From Triparma columacea (lineage: Eukaryota; Sar; Bolidophyceae; Parmales; Triparmaceae): 19,958 nt of DNA. The stretch lies in NCBI GenBank assembly GCA_030267965.1, contig BRYA01001470.1:1-19958 (forward strand), given 5' to 3'. The notes under the pieces were generated by a model that had not been told where the DNA came from, searched no databases, and worked only from the letters and a program-made list of their open reading frames with translations. Shown here piece by piece: positions 9,582-19,495 of this stretch; the first letter of the stretch is position 1, and the number at the start of each line of letters is the position of its first letter. The position numbers were made by a program, and so were the translations under genes.

Positions 9582-12507
9582 TCATTCGAAGGAATTCGAC
9601 AAGACAACCGCAGGTGTAAGAATGCTCGCACTTGTCGACCTGGACATTTTACCACCCGAAATCTTAGCCTCCTCCGTCTCTGCCTTGATGTTGCTGAGGA
9701 CAAAGTTGAGTGCTCCAAAGGCCAACAAGTAAATAATGCAGCCAAAAGCGACTCCCAGCAGAGCGACGTCTTCCGTATGGTCGAGGCGAGGGAGCATGAC
9801 GCCGTCTCCCCACTTCTCGCTTCTGGCAGAGTTGAAGAGGTTGTAGGCGCACACGGCCAAGACGGTGGGAGCGAGGAAATTAAGCACGCTGATAATGGGA
9901 GAGGGAGGGAGGTTAAGGCCTTCGGGCTCGCAAATCTCGAGGATGTTCTCGCAGGCCTTCATTGTGCGAGAGTAGCTGGGATCGGACTTGGTCGCCTGGG
10001 ACATGATGCTCTTGGCAAAGCGTGCGAAGGTGGCATTGACCTCGAGCTTCGTGTTCGTATTGAGAAGAAGCTGGCAGCTCAGACCCTTCCTGATCTTCAC
10101 GACGCCCGTGAAGACATCCAGGTTGTTGAAGACTTTGTCTAGGGTGGCAATGGCCATGACCTGAGGGATGGCACAGAAGCGGAAGATTTCCTGGCACTGG
10201 AGGAGACCAAGGTAGGCGAGGCAGTCAGGAGCGAGTTCGAGGGCATTAGTAACGAGCTCGTTGAGGCACTCGCTGCGGCGAGCCGGGGAAAGGGGATTGC
10301 GTTAGTTTTGGGATAAAGATTGGGTCATTGACTTTGTAAAAAAAGACTTTCGACGGCTCATTTTCTTCTCCTCTATTCTCACCTGCTCCTCCTCTTCTCC
10401 TCCTCTGACCCCTGGTGGCTGAAGTAGCCGAGGTCTCCGCTCTTAGAGTGCTTCTTCCAGACTTCGGCGGGCCAGAAGGCGCGGCCGTCCACGTAGTCCT
10501 CAAGGTAGTCGCGGATGATGTTTGTCTTCTGTAGAAAGAGGCCCATCTGGTCGGACAGGTGGAGCTCGGCTGAGAGGGAGGCCTTTTCCAAACCACTGCA
10601 GGCAAAGAGGCGGCTCAGGCCCTCTCCGACGAGGCCTGCTACGAAGTGGCAGTACCTGTCATACTCCTTGAGGGTAGCGGTTCCCTGGCCGAGGTCCTTC
10701 CCGACGAACTCTGCCATGCCCGCGGCCATCCTCTGGGTGATATCCACAATGACCCTCTTGGACTGGGCGGAGAGGGACTTGAAGACGTTGTGGCACTTGG
10801 GGAACTCTTCAAGGAGGAGAGCCTCGTCGGCCTCCCCGACACCAGTCATGGACCAGTTGGGGTCCCCGAGCGCTGTCTTGTGGAACTCGAGGAGGTGGCC
10901 GATCTTGACGTCGTTGGAGGGGAAGGCAGTCATGTCGTCCTCAACAGTGTCGAGGGCACGAAGGACGAGGTAGAATATCATGGTCTCGACAAGAAGCTGC
11001 TCGGGGAGCTGTCTGATGACGGCAGCGAAGGATCTGCGAATGCGCACGAAGCGAGCAGCGTGGAACGCGTTGCGTTAGTGTTTAAAAAATTGTCATAGAC
11101 ACCTTTTGCCAATATTTTATTTCTCACCTTGAAACCTTGCCGAGGATGCGGTCGCAGAAGTCGAGGTTGGCTTTGTCAAAACGGGTGACGATTGCGGGGG
11201 AGGAGAGGTTGGAAGTCAGGGGTTTAATATACAGGAGGGTCACGGCGGAGAAGACCTCGGAGACGCGGCAGAGCTGGGAAATCTTGGACTGGGAGAGAGG
11301 GGTGGGGGGCGAAGCAAGGCAGCGGTGAGCGAAGCGAGAAGAGAGAAGCGAGAAGCGAGGAGCGAGGAGGTCATGCATATTGATGTAATTCTCACCTCCT
11401 TGTGGATCTTGACCTTGCCGTATGCGCCCTGCTTGAGGGCTGCGTCTTTATTGACGGGTTCGATCTTGTTGATGGATCCCAGGTAGGGAAGCTGTGCGTT
11501 TCCCGCGCCCCCGACGTGCTCCTGGGGGGGGTCGAACTTGTGGACGTTGGAGTAGTCGCAGAATTTATCCGTCGTCATGGTGACGTTGAGGTCGTCCCAC
11601 CATCCCCCGGTTGGAAGGAGCCACTTGTTGACGATGAGACGGAACCAGGGAGACCAGAGACCGGTCTTCATGCCGGTGATTAGCTCAGACTTGGATACCC
11701 ACTTTACGCCGGAAACTTCCTCGGGGTTCGGGGCGAGGGTAAGGGTGGAGGAATCCACAGTGACGAAGAGAACGTAGTCGACCTCGTGCTGGTGAGGTGG
11801 GGAGTGAAGGGGGAAGGGTAAGTCGGTGAATGCGATCCGTTACCAGTCCATCTTCCATCCTTACCTCCCCCCAGGGAGCCTTTTTGCCATGCGTGACAGT
11901 GTCCACTGCCCAATAGTGCAGGCGAGTGAGGAACTTGAAGTCCTCATTCTTGATACCGGAGGCCTCACAGTCAATCCCGAGCTCGTGCTTGAGCTTGCGC
12001 ACCGCCGCGTTGACGACGCCGGGGACCTGACCCTTCTCAACCTGGGCCTGCTTATCCACCTCAGAAGGTGTCATGCCGTGGAGGGGATGACTGCAACAGG
12101 TGTTAGTCCAAACGGAGGGGAACGTTATCTTATCGGTGGCGCGCTGCTGGAGAAGCAGCTTCCCGGTAGCCTTGTCGAACATGAACACGGAGAAAGCCCT
12201 GTGCAGGAGCCCCCTTGGTGTTTCCGAAGAGAAGACGTGTGAAATAGCCTTATTTGAGTGACCGATGATTTCATCCTCCGGAGAAACTAGTATACACTCG
12301 TCGTGATACATCAATTCCTCGTTTGACAGCCCTTCAGCATTCCACTGAAAGGGGAGAGAGGGACATTGCGAAGAGGAGGCGTGGCGGTAAGAGGGTTGTA
12401 AAATGGGTTGGAAGGGGGGAGGGGGTTAGCATAGGCGATTGATGGTGGGAAGAGGGGACAATGGTCCAAAAAATTGGCGCCATTCGTGTGGTACTTACGG
12501 AAGACAT
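9582..12507 (-). CDS. IDI-SQS: Isopentenyl-diphosphate isomerase-squalene synthase fusion
   Basis: Minus-strand exons are 12507-12499, 12344-11865, 11788-11396, 11288-11128, 11033-10383 and 10272-9582, in phase throughout, 794 aa. Residues about 4-245 are a type I IPP isomerase, with active-site Cys87 in TNTCCSHP and the metal/acid glutamates in WGEHEVDY (E163, E165). It interconverts IPP and DMAPP. Residues about 295-794 are squalene synthase, with VSRSFAAVI, first Asp-rich motif DTVEDD (376-381), second motif DYLEDYVDGRAFWP (from 523), and two C-terminal membrane segments (about 691-711 and 734-757). It condenses two farnesyl diphosphates to presqualene diphosphate and then squalene at the ER. 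The two domains sit in one continuous frame, joined by an exon junction after KVKIHKE. Such fusions are known in diatoms and haptophytes. The first coding exon is just nine bases (MSS). Confidence 0.93.
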
Positions 12508-12580
12508 AGTTTTTTGGTCGTCGATGAATGGTTTGGAAATTTGGGAAAAATTGCCTCCGTGTTGGCGAATCATCATTAGG
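12508..12580. promoter_or_regulatory. 73-bp divergent gap between IDI-SQS and P450
   Basis: Only 73 bp separate the ATG of IDI-SQS (minus) from the chosen ATG of the P450 (plus), or 91 bp if the P450 starts at 12599. It must hold both 5' UTRs and any shared promoter, or the transcripts overlap. No TATA box is obvious. The plus frame is open through it, so a longer P450 starting at 12524 or 12461 cannot be excluded. Confidence 0.6.
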
Positions 12581-14424
12581 ATGGGTGGAGGCCAAAAAAT
12601 GCTTCTTGAAATCGTATGGGGGCTTATTCTCGCCCCATTCATTGTTGTTGCGCAATGGATGTTTCAATACAAAAACAAGATGAAGAAATTGTCAAAGTCC
12701 ATGCCGGCCGTGCCTGGCTTGTTCTTCCTGGGGAGTGTATTCGAATTCATCTCGGCGACACCGTGGGATCTGATGACGACATGGCACGAAACTTATGGAC
12801 CGATCTACTGTTTCGGGTTGATAGGGAGGTGAGTGGCGAGTGAGCGGCAGACAGACGAAGGAGCTGCTTGGGGGGAGGTGGCCTGAGGTGTGAGGGAAGG
12901 AAACACGTTGGAGCACTCCTTCGTAACTGCACTAACCACCTTCTCCCTTCCACCCTCCCCTACCTCAGGACGTGTGTCTCAGTCGCTGACCCGGCAACCC
13001 TCAAGGTGATGCTGCAGACAAAGCACAGCTCCTTCAAGAAGGACCTTCCTTTCACGTACAAGCCCTTTCTCCCCATCCTCGGCAAGGGGATCGTCACAGC
13101 GGATGGAAAGGAGTGGATGAGGCAGAGAACGCGAGTCAGCAAGGTGCTGCGGATAGACATCCTTGACGAGATACCATCCATAACCCTCAAGGCTATTCAG
13201 CGCCTCTTCAAGGTGATCGACTCCCTCCCTACCGACCCGGAGGGTGGAAAGGTGGTAGAGATCGCGGAGCTCTTCAGGCACCTTGCCCTCCACGTGATTT
13301 GCGAGGCGTTATTGAGCGTCGATGCAGATGAGTGCGACAGCAAGCTCGCGCACATGTACCTACCCATCATGGACGAGAACAACAAGCAGGTTTGGAACCC
13401 CTTGAGGGCGTATGCATTCATATGCCCGTTCTGGTGGGAGCATAGAAGGAACATAAGGGTTCTGGACTGCTACGTGGAGAAGATTATTAACGACAGGCAC
13501 GACCTCAGAGAGAAGGAGAAGAAGAGCGGGGGGAGTGAGAGGAGGAAGGACGTCCTGGACAGGGTCATGGGGGCGTACGAGGATAACGAAGGGTGGGGGG
13601 TGAAGAGTGCCATGCAGCTAAGGGATGAATTGAAGACGTTTATCCTGGCTGGGCATGAAACGAGCGCTGCCATGATGACGTGGGCGGTCCATGAACTGGT
13701 AGATGGGAGGGGGCTGTGGGAAGGGGTGAGGAAGGAGAGCGAGGAGGTTTGGGGGGGATTGGTTGGGGGGAAGAGGGGTGGGGACATGGGGGTTGAGGAC
13801 ATTCCGAGGAGAGGTGAGGGGGTAGGGGGTGGGGGGTGGGGGTGAGCAAAGCAAGTTGTGGAAAGGATGGAATGCAGGGCATGCTGGAATTTAGTACGCC
13901 CTGCAGCACGCCCTGCAACACCTCTACAACATGCCCTTCAACTAACCTCGTTTGGTCATTACTTCACTCCTCCCACAGAAACAGAACTCAGCAAATTGGA
14001 ATACTCAGAGGCCTGTCTCAAGGAGGCACTCAGGAAGTACTCCGTCGTGCCCACCGTTACCCGAACCAACGTTGAGGACATAGATTGCGCGGGGACGTTC
14101 TTTCCCAAGGGTACCACGTTCATGATCGGGATCCAAGGGGTGCACCTGAATCCTGAATTCTGGCCTAACCCAACCTCCTACGACCCAACCAGATTTTTAC
14201 AGGGCGCCAAGGATATCAAGCCCTACACCTTTCTTCCGTTCATCGAAGGACCAAGGATGTGCCTAGGACAGTACCTGTCTCTCCTTGAATCCAAATGTGT
14301 CCTCAGCTTGCTCTTCAGGGAGTACGATGTCGTGAGAGTCGGAGGGATGGACGGAAAGAGGCACAGATTCAACGTCCCAATCGTACCAGAGGACGGCGTC
14401 GTAGTCAGATGCTTCAAGAGGTGA
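12581..14424 (+). CDS. Membrane-anchored cytochrome P450
   Basis: Exons 12581-12828, 12969-13813 and 13979-14424 give 512 aa, a typical microsomal P450 length. An N-terminal anchor (about residues 6-24, MLLEIVWGLILAPFIVVAQW) precedes the proline-rich hinge MPAVPGL. The I-helix oxygen-binding motif is AGHETS (310-315), the K-helix ExxR is E380-R383 in KEALRKY, the PERF-like motif is YDPTRF, and the heme loop FIEGPRMCLG carries Cys459. All catalytic elements are present. The heme loop and the QYLSLLESK after it look like CYP4/CYP72-clan type enzymes of algae. It is not CYP51, whose conserved motifs are absent. The substrate is unknown; its position beside IDI-SQS makes a sterol or other isoprenoid possible (inference). 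A further 3' intron may exist at 14421-14503 (see findings). Confidence 0.87.
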
Positions 14425-14640
14425 GGGGGTGGGATTGATGGGAGTAGTAACAAACGTAGTCATTATTGAAAAATTTGAGTTGAATCACGTTTTGTCTCCT
14501 TAGTTTCGTCAAGTGCGCATTTCGGTACGTGCCAAGGATACCTTATGGGTCGGTGCTTGAGCTCATTCGACAGCTCAACCCTCTAAACAACAACAATAAA
14601 AGACACAAAAAAATGGATTTTTTATTTTTCACAATTACAA

Positions 14641-15000
14641 CGTTCATTTTATAATTGATATTGTACAATTGAAATTCTTATTAATGATACAGTATGATTT
14701 GAATTGAATACTAAATAAATTTGTGTACATCTGATGAATATACGGCGGATAGGTAAAATTTTGTAATCGTAATTTTTTTTAGATTTGATACATTTTTAAT
14801 GTTCATATATGATCAAAATATCATAATTTTAAATTTCTGATCTTCAATAATGATTAAAAAAAATTTAAATTCAAATTTGCACAAATGCATTTTTGGAACA
14901 TGATTGATTTTTTTTTATCTTTTACATGATCAACATAAAGTTAATAGAGTTTGAAAGAAATTAAATCCCAATCTTCAACACGAAAAAGTAATACAGATTT
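14641..15000. other. AT-rich island, about 21% GC
   Basis: By my hand count 77 of 360 bases are G or C, against a GC-richer coding background. It consists of A/T runs and contains no ORF, repeat unit or recognisable mobile element. It begins just after an AATAAA at 14595-14600 that may serve the P450 transcript. The remainder, 15001-15221, has normal composition and a 9-bp inverted repeat (ACTCAAAAG at 15038-15046, CTTTTGAGT at 15062-15070). Confidence 0.75.
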
Positions 15001-15221
15001 AGTGGCAGCTCTCTTGTACGCCCTTGTGATCTGTACGACTCAAAAGCCTTAGATAACCTCCCTTTTGAGTTTAACCACGACCAAATAATTGCCCCATTGC
15101 CTACTGTACGTTGTCCTTACCTCTGATCTCACCATCCCCATTTCTCGAGTCTTGACGTCCATCCTCCAAATACCCCAACAACGAGCAATTTCAACCTCAC
15201 AAGCCGATACCTACGACAAAT

Positions 15222-16246
15222 ATGGGTAAGAGATCGCGTTCATCGTCTTCCTCGGACTCTTCCTCCTCTTCCTCCTCAGCCTCCTCTTCCCTTGACCGTG
15301 ATGAGATTGAGAGGAGGGAGAAGGAGGCAAATAGGGAGGAGGTGATGAAGCGAAAGAAGCAGTTCCAGACAGAGAGCGACAGCGAAAGTGAGGGCGACGA
15401 TTCGTCTTCAGAACCTTCCAAGAAGAAGCACAAGAAGGACAAAAAGTCGAAGAAAGACAAGAAGTCGAAGAAGGATAAGAAGAAAAAGAGCAAGAGCAAG
15501 AAGCATAAGAAAGACAAGAAGGACAAGAAAAAGAAGTCGAAGAAGGACAAGAAGAACAAGAAGGATAAGAATTCCTCCTCCACCACCACAGGGGCTGTCT
15601 CTATGAATACATTCGGCGCACGGGGAATCTGTCGGGACAGTGACTTCCACAAGCACGAGAGGGGTTTCAATGTCTGGATGGCCGAGACTCAGGGCATCCC
15701 TTCGTTCACCGGTTCAAAATACGAACTGAAGGAGGTGAGGATATTCCCATCATGCTGACTGATGCCAACCTTCTTGCTCATCTCTTGCTTTGCTCGTCGC
15801 AAATTTCCAACCCCTCGATCCCCCCCCCCCCCCCTCCCCCACCTTCCCCTCAACCACAGTACTTCAAGACGTTCGCCGAAGACTTCAACACTTGCTCGTT
15901 CCCTCACGAAAAGTTTTACGACTATGACAAGTGGGAGATGGAGGATTACAAGCGTCAGCAGGAGCTGCTCGCCTCCGGTGCCAGCACCGGGGTCGACGAT
16001 GAGGCCCGCCACAGGGCCGAGATGAGGGCGCTCCAGGAGAAGAAGAAGAAGCAGGAGCTGAACGACGCCATGGCGAGGATGTCCAAGGACAAGATAGCTG
16101 AGATGAGGGGGCAGGATTTGCTGAGGGCGGAGATGACCAATGCGTTCAAGTATGGAGATTCCAAGGCGGTTGAGAAGATGAAGAAGAGGCTGGAGCCGGA
16201 GGATAAGAGGACCCAAGGGGGCCCTGCTCATCCCTGGGGGCGTTAG
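15222..16246 (+). CDS. Ser/Lys-rich nuclear protein, SCI1-like C-terminus
   Basis: Exons 15222-15734 and 15860-16246 give 299 aa. The first about 125 residues are an Arg/Ser and poly-Ser head followed by KKDKKSKKDKK-type repeats, typical of nuclear-speckle or nucleolar proteins. A conserved-looking part then spans the exon junction: F-N-V-W-M-x-E, then KEYFKTFAEDFNTCSFPHEKFY, as in Lys-rich proteins related to plant style cell-cycle inhibitor 1 (a resemblance from memory only). A charged helix and PAHPWGR close the protein. The intron (125 nt) has a GTGAGG donor and contains a 15-C run at 15820-15834. A role in RNA processing or nuclear organisation is inference from composition. Confidence 0.75.
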
Positions 16247-16371
16247 GGGAGGAAGGGCGGAACTAAAATGAATAGGGGTGAATATAATATGGCTGGTGTT
16301 TTCCCCTTCAAGTACTACTACCTTTAACCGATTTCCTCCGCCCCCCTCAACCCTCCCCAAACCCATCTCAT

Positions 16372-17144
16372 CTACATCATCATGGCAATGCCAGTAAGCA
16401 CTACGCTCCCTCCCGCGACTGCGTAACTGGCCTTCTCCACCTGTTCGTTCGTGACCGCTTCTGGTGTCTGGTCCCAGTACGCGTGCCTGACGCCCCCCAG
16501 GAAGTGGTAGCTCATGGGGAAGGCAACGCTGAACTTTCCTGCAGTCCCGAGGATGGACGTGTCCCCGATGGAGGCCATGAGCATGGCGGGGTCGCCACCG
16601 GCGAGGGAGTGGGCGGCGATGCCACCCATGCCGAGCCAGAGGCAGACGCCGGTGATGCGGACGGTGATGGAGGAGAGGGCAACGACAGGGAAGGAGTAAA
16701 TCATAACATGGGGGGAGACAGGCATGCCCTTCTTCTCCATTCGCTCGGTGTAGTTCCTGCGGGTGGTTGGATTGGTTGGATTGGTTAGATTGGTGAGTTT
16801 GAGATAACTTTAGTGTAAGTTTTGGGGAAAGAAGGTTGAGCAGACGGAGGTGAAGCGGAGGTGAAGTCGTGTGATGCACATCTAATAGGGTGCATAATGG
16901 AGCCTATTGTAGCTTTAGGTATGTATTATGTATGTATGTATAGTTGAGACGGTGTAACTTGCGACAAAAAGAGATTTAAGGAGCACTTTTGTCAATGAAA
17001 GGCAAGTTCTTCGATCTCTGTGTTTACTTACTGCTTTTTATACTCCTCAGCACTCTTAGAACTAATTACTGTCATACCACGACGCTGAACATTATGTCTT
17101 GCCGCCGTTAAGGCCATCATAGGTCTCTGTAGTGACCTAAACAT
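16372..17144 (-). CDS. SDHC: Succinate dehydrogenase cytochrome b subunit, mitochondrial
   Basis: Minus-strand exons are 17144-17032 and 16756-16372, 165 aa. Exon 1 encodes an Arg-rich, acid-poor mitochondrial presequence (MFRSLQRPMMALTAARHNVQRRG). Exon 2 gives VSPHVMIYSFP, then SITVRITGV (quinone-site Ser and Arg), and SYHFLGGVRHAYWD, where the histidine pair holds the heme b ligand. Three hydrophobic helices follow the complex II anchor plan. It anchors the SDH catalytic dimer in the inner membrane and passes electrons to ubiquinone. The intron of 275 nt is the longest in the window; its donor is GTAAGT and it joins in phase 2. A nucleus-encoded SDHC with a presequence shows this is nuclear and not organellar DNA. 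Confidence 0.92.
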
Positions 17145-17545
17145 TGTGGAAAGGGACAAAAAAAGGAGATTGTGATCCGCTTTTGCCCTGCTGCATCCTT
17201 CCTTCTTTTTGCCTCTTTTTTTCCAATCCTCTACGCCCTTACTATAAGATTTATTTTCATCACCATCAACCCTATTATTAACCCCAACAAACACGGAATT
17301 TCCCCCACGTAAATCTTCGTAAATCAACAACCCAACACTTTTCCCCATCAATTCCCATCAATTTCCACCAAATCAGACGTATAGGTAAGTTGCTACAATA
17401 ACGCCTCTTTTGCTCTTCTATGCACTCCCCCCTCCCCCCCTCCAACCCTAATGTACCCCTTAATCTGCTCCTAACTCCAAATTCAATGGCCTCCCCCGAC
17501 TCCCGAAAGACAACACCCAAATAATCCAAGCCTTACATCAACGTA
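17145..17545. promoter_or_regulatory. Divergent intergenic region SDHC / eIF2B gamma
   Basis: A 401-bp region between two start codons. A perfect GTAAGT at 17385-17390 could be the donor of a 5' UTR intron of the eIF2B gene, with a candidate acceptor AAAG near 17508, but no transcript evidence exists. The remainder is C-rich and shows no coding signal. Confidence 0.4.
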
Positions 17546-19420
17546 ATGGACGTTACCGCCGTAATTCTCTGCGGTTCCCCCGGAGAGCGCATGCACCCCT
17601 TAACTGGGTCTTCTCTTGATGATTTCAGTGACTCCACACCCTCCCAAGACCAATCAATAGACGACGTTGTCCCAAAGTGCTTGCTCCCCGTCGCTGCTAC
17701 TACGCCATTATCCCTCCTCCTCAAGGCGTTGGAGATTGCAGGGATAGACTTGAAGGAGAACACGCTGGTGTTATCCGCGGTGGAGATCTCTCCCAATTTG
17801 AGGTCGTACCTCGCCAAGAAACATCCTGGAGTGCCATTTGCGGAGGTGAGCGAAAGGCCATAGCACGTCGTCGGGAAGTCGTCATCCCCCACCCCCCACC
17901 AATTCACCCTTCTCTAAACAAATCCTTACCTCCCCCCCCCCCCCCCACCCCCCACCCCCCACCGTTTGTGCAGCTCCCAGTGACCTCCAATGGTTCCGCT
18001 GATGCTCTCCGTTTTTGCAAGACCTCCGCCCGCGTTCCCCCCCACCACCACATAATGCTCCTCCCCTCTGACCTGATCCTCGAGTCCGCTTCCTCCCTTA
18101 TCGGCCTCTACACCACCCACCTTAACGCCTTCAACGAGATATCCCCTTGCACGCAAAGCTGCGGGGGGCTGACGATGCTGCTGGCGGACGTGGGCATGGA
18201 GGATGAGCAGGACAAGCCGGTCAAGGAGTCGAAGAAGGCTAAGCAGAATAAGCTCGTTCGCGAGGACGAGGAAATTGAGTTCATCGGGTACTCTACCCCC
18301 TCCTCCTCCATTTACAACCCCACCTCCCTCCCCCCTCCCCCCACTTCCTCCACCCCAACCCCCCCATCCCTCCACACACCCTCGAACCCCCCTAACCGCA
18401 TCCTCCTCAAGAAGCAAAAGGCCGCTGTAGAGGAAACGGAGGACCAGGACACAGGGGAGACCCCGAAGGTGAGAACACCACCACACACATAAATCTAATA
18501 CCTCCCACTCCAAACCCACTAACGCTGCTTCGCTTCGCTCCGCTCCGCTTCGCTTTATCTCACTTCATCTACCCGCCCCTCTCAGCTCATTATCCCCAAG
18601 TCACTCATCCGCGCCTCCTCCACGTGTCTTACCTCCTTCAATCTCCGCACCGACCTTCTCGACCTCCACTGCTACATGATCGCCCCGCGTATATGGTCCA
18701 ACCTCCTCTTCTGCCAGTCCTTTGAGAACAAGCACTCCATGCAGGACCAGATCATCCCCCTGATAATTGACAAGCAGGTGAGAATGGAAGAAAGAAATAG
18801 TAATTAACACGGCAATCCTTAATACTAACGCAACATTTTGCTCCTTCTCAAAGCTCTTGCACTACCCCGCCCTCTTCAAGATGCCCCCCGCCGAGTTCCT
18901 CGAAGCCTTCACCTCCCCCTCCACAACCCCCCCCACCCCCCCCTCTCCCATCTGTCTCGTCAACGCCCACATCCTCCCTCGCAACTCAACACTCTCCATG
19001 CGCGTCTGCACTGTCGCCAACTACCTTCTCGCCTGCCGTGAGTCCGTCTCCCACTCCATCAGGCCCCCCAAGCTGCACCCCGCGTCGCTGCCTTCCACGT
19101 TCGGACGCCTTGAGGGTACCGTGCACGCTAAGGACAACTCGCTGCTGGGCGAAGGGACGACTAAGGGCTCGGGGGGCGCCGTGAAGAACAGCACGATCGG
19201 CGCGAACGTGTCGATAGGGTCCAAGTGCAAGATAAACAACTGCGTGGTCATGGACGACGTGGTCATCAAGGACGGGTGCACGCTCCAGAACAGTATCATA
19301 TGCAAGAAGGTGACGGTGGAGCAGAACTGTAATCTCAATAACTGCCAGGTGGCCAGCGCAGTGGTGGTAGCGCAGAAGTCCAAGCTCACCGACGAAGTCG
19401 TTTACGCTGCCGAAAAATAA
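17546..19420 (+). CDS. EIF2B3: Translation initiation factor eIF2B subunit gamma
   Basis: Exons 17546-17845, 17974-18468, 18586-18777 and 18854-19420, all phase 0, give 517 aa. The N-terminus is a nucleotidyltransferase-like domain: AVILCGSPGERMHPLT, then VPKCLLPVA, as in the gamma and epsilon subunits. The C-terminus is a left-handed beta helix of hexapeptides (SVIG-type: NSTIGANVSIGSKCKI, CVVMDDVVIKDGCTLQ, SIICKKVTVEQNCNL). The tail lacks the W2 catalytic domain of epsilon, so gamma is the better call. eIF2B exchanges GDP for GTP on eIF2 and is inhibited by phosphorylated eIF2. A Pro/Ser/Thr insertion of about 60 residues (about 195-255) interrupts the first domain and is unusual. The gene is divergent from SDHC and converges on the cysteine-rich gene, 75 bp from stop to stop. 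Confidence 0.9.
18469..18585 (+). other. Intron 2 of eIF2B gamma with CGCTTCGCTC repeats
   Basis: A 117-nt intron with a GTGAGA donor and CTAAC at 18519-18523. About 34 nt (18523-18556) of pentanucleotide-like CGCTT/CGCTC/CGCTC/CGCTT units lie between the branch-like site and the pyrimidine tract. Related units occur in an intron of IDI-SQS (see findings). Confidence 0.7.
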
Positions 19421-19495
19421 TGCAAAACGCATGGTTTACCTGCAATAACTATATTCAAACATTCCACAACTTTTCGTCCTCCCGTGCCCCCCCCT

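Noticed and set aside
12581..14424. P450 as CYP51 (sterol 14-demethylase) because of its neighbour
   Set aside because: The heme loop FIEGPRMCLG and the I-helix AGHETSA are of CYP4/CYP72-clan type; CYP51 signature motifs are not seen.
15038..15070. 9-bp inverted repeat as a tRNA or terminator
   Set aside because: There is no cloverleaf, A box or B box, and factor-independent terminators do not apply to these nuclear protein genes.
17926..18519. 197-aa minus-strand Gly/Val/Leu-rich frame
   Set aside because: Antisense of eIF2B gamma exon 2 and the poly-C intron; composition driven.
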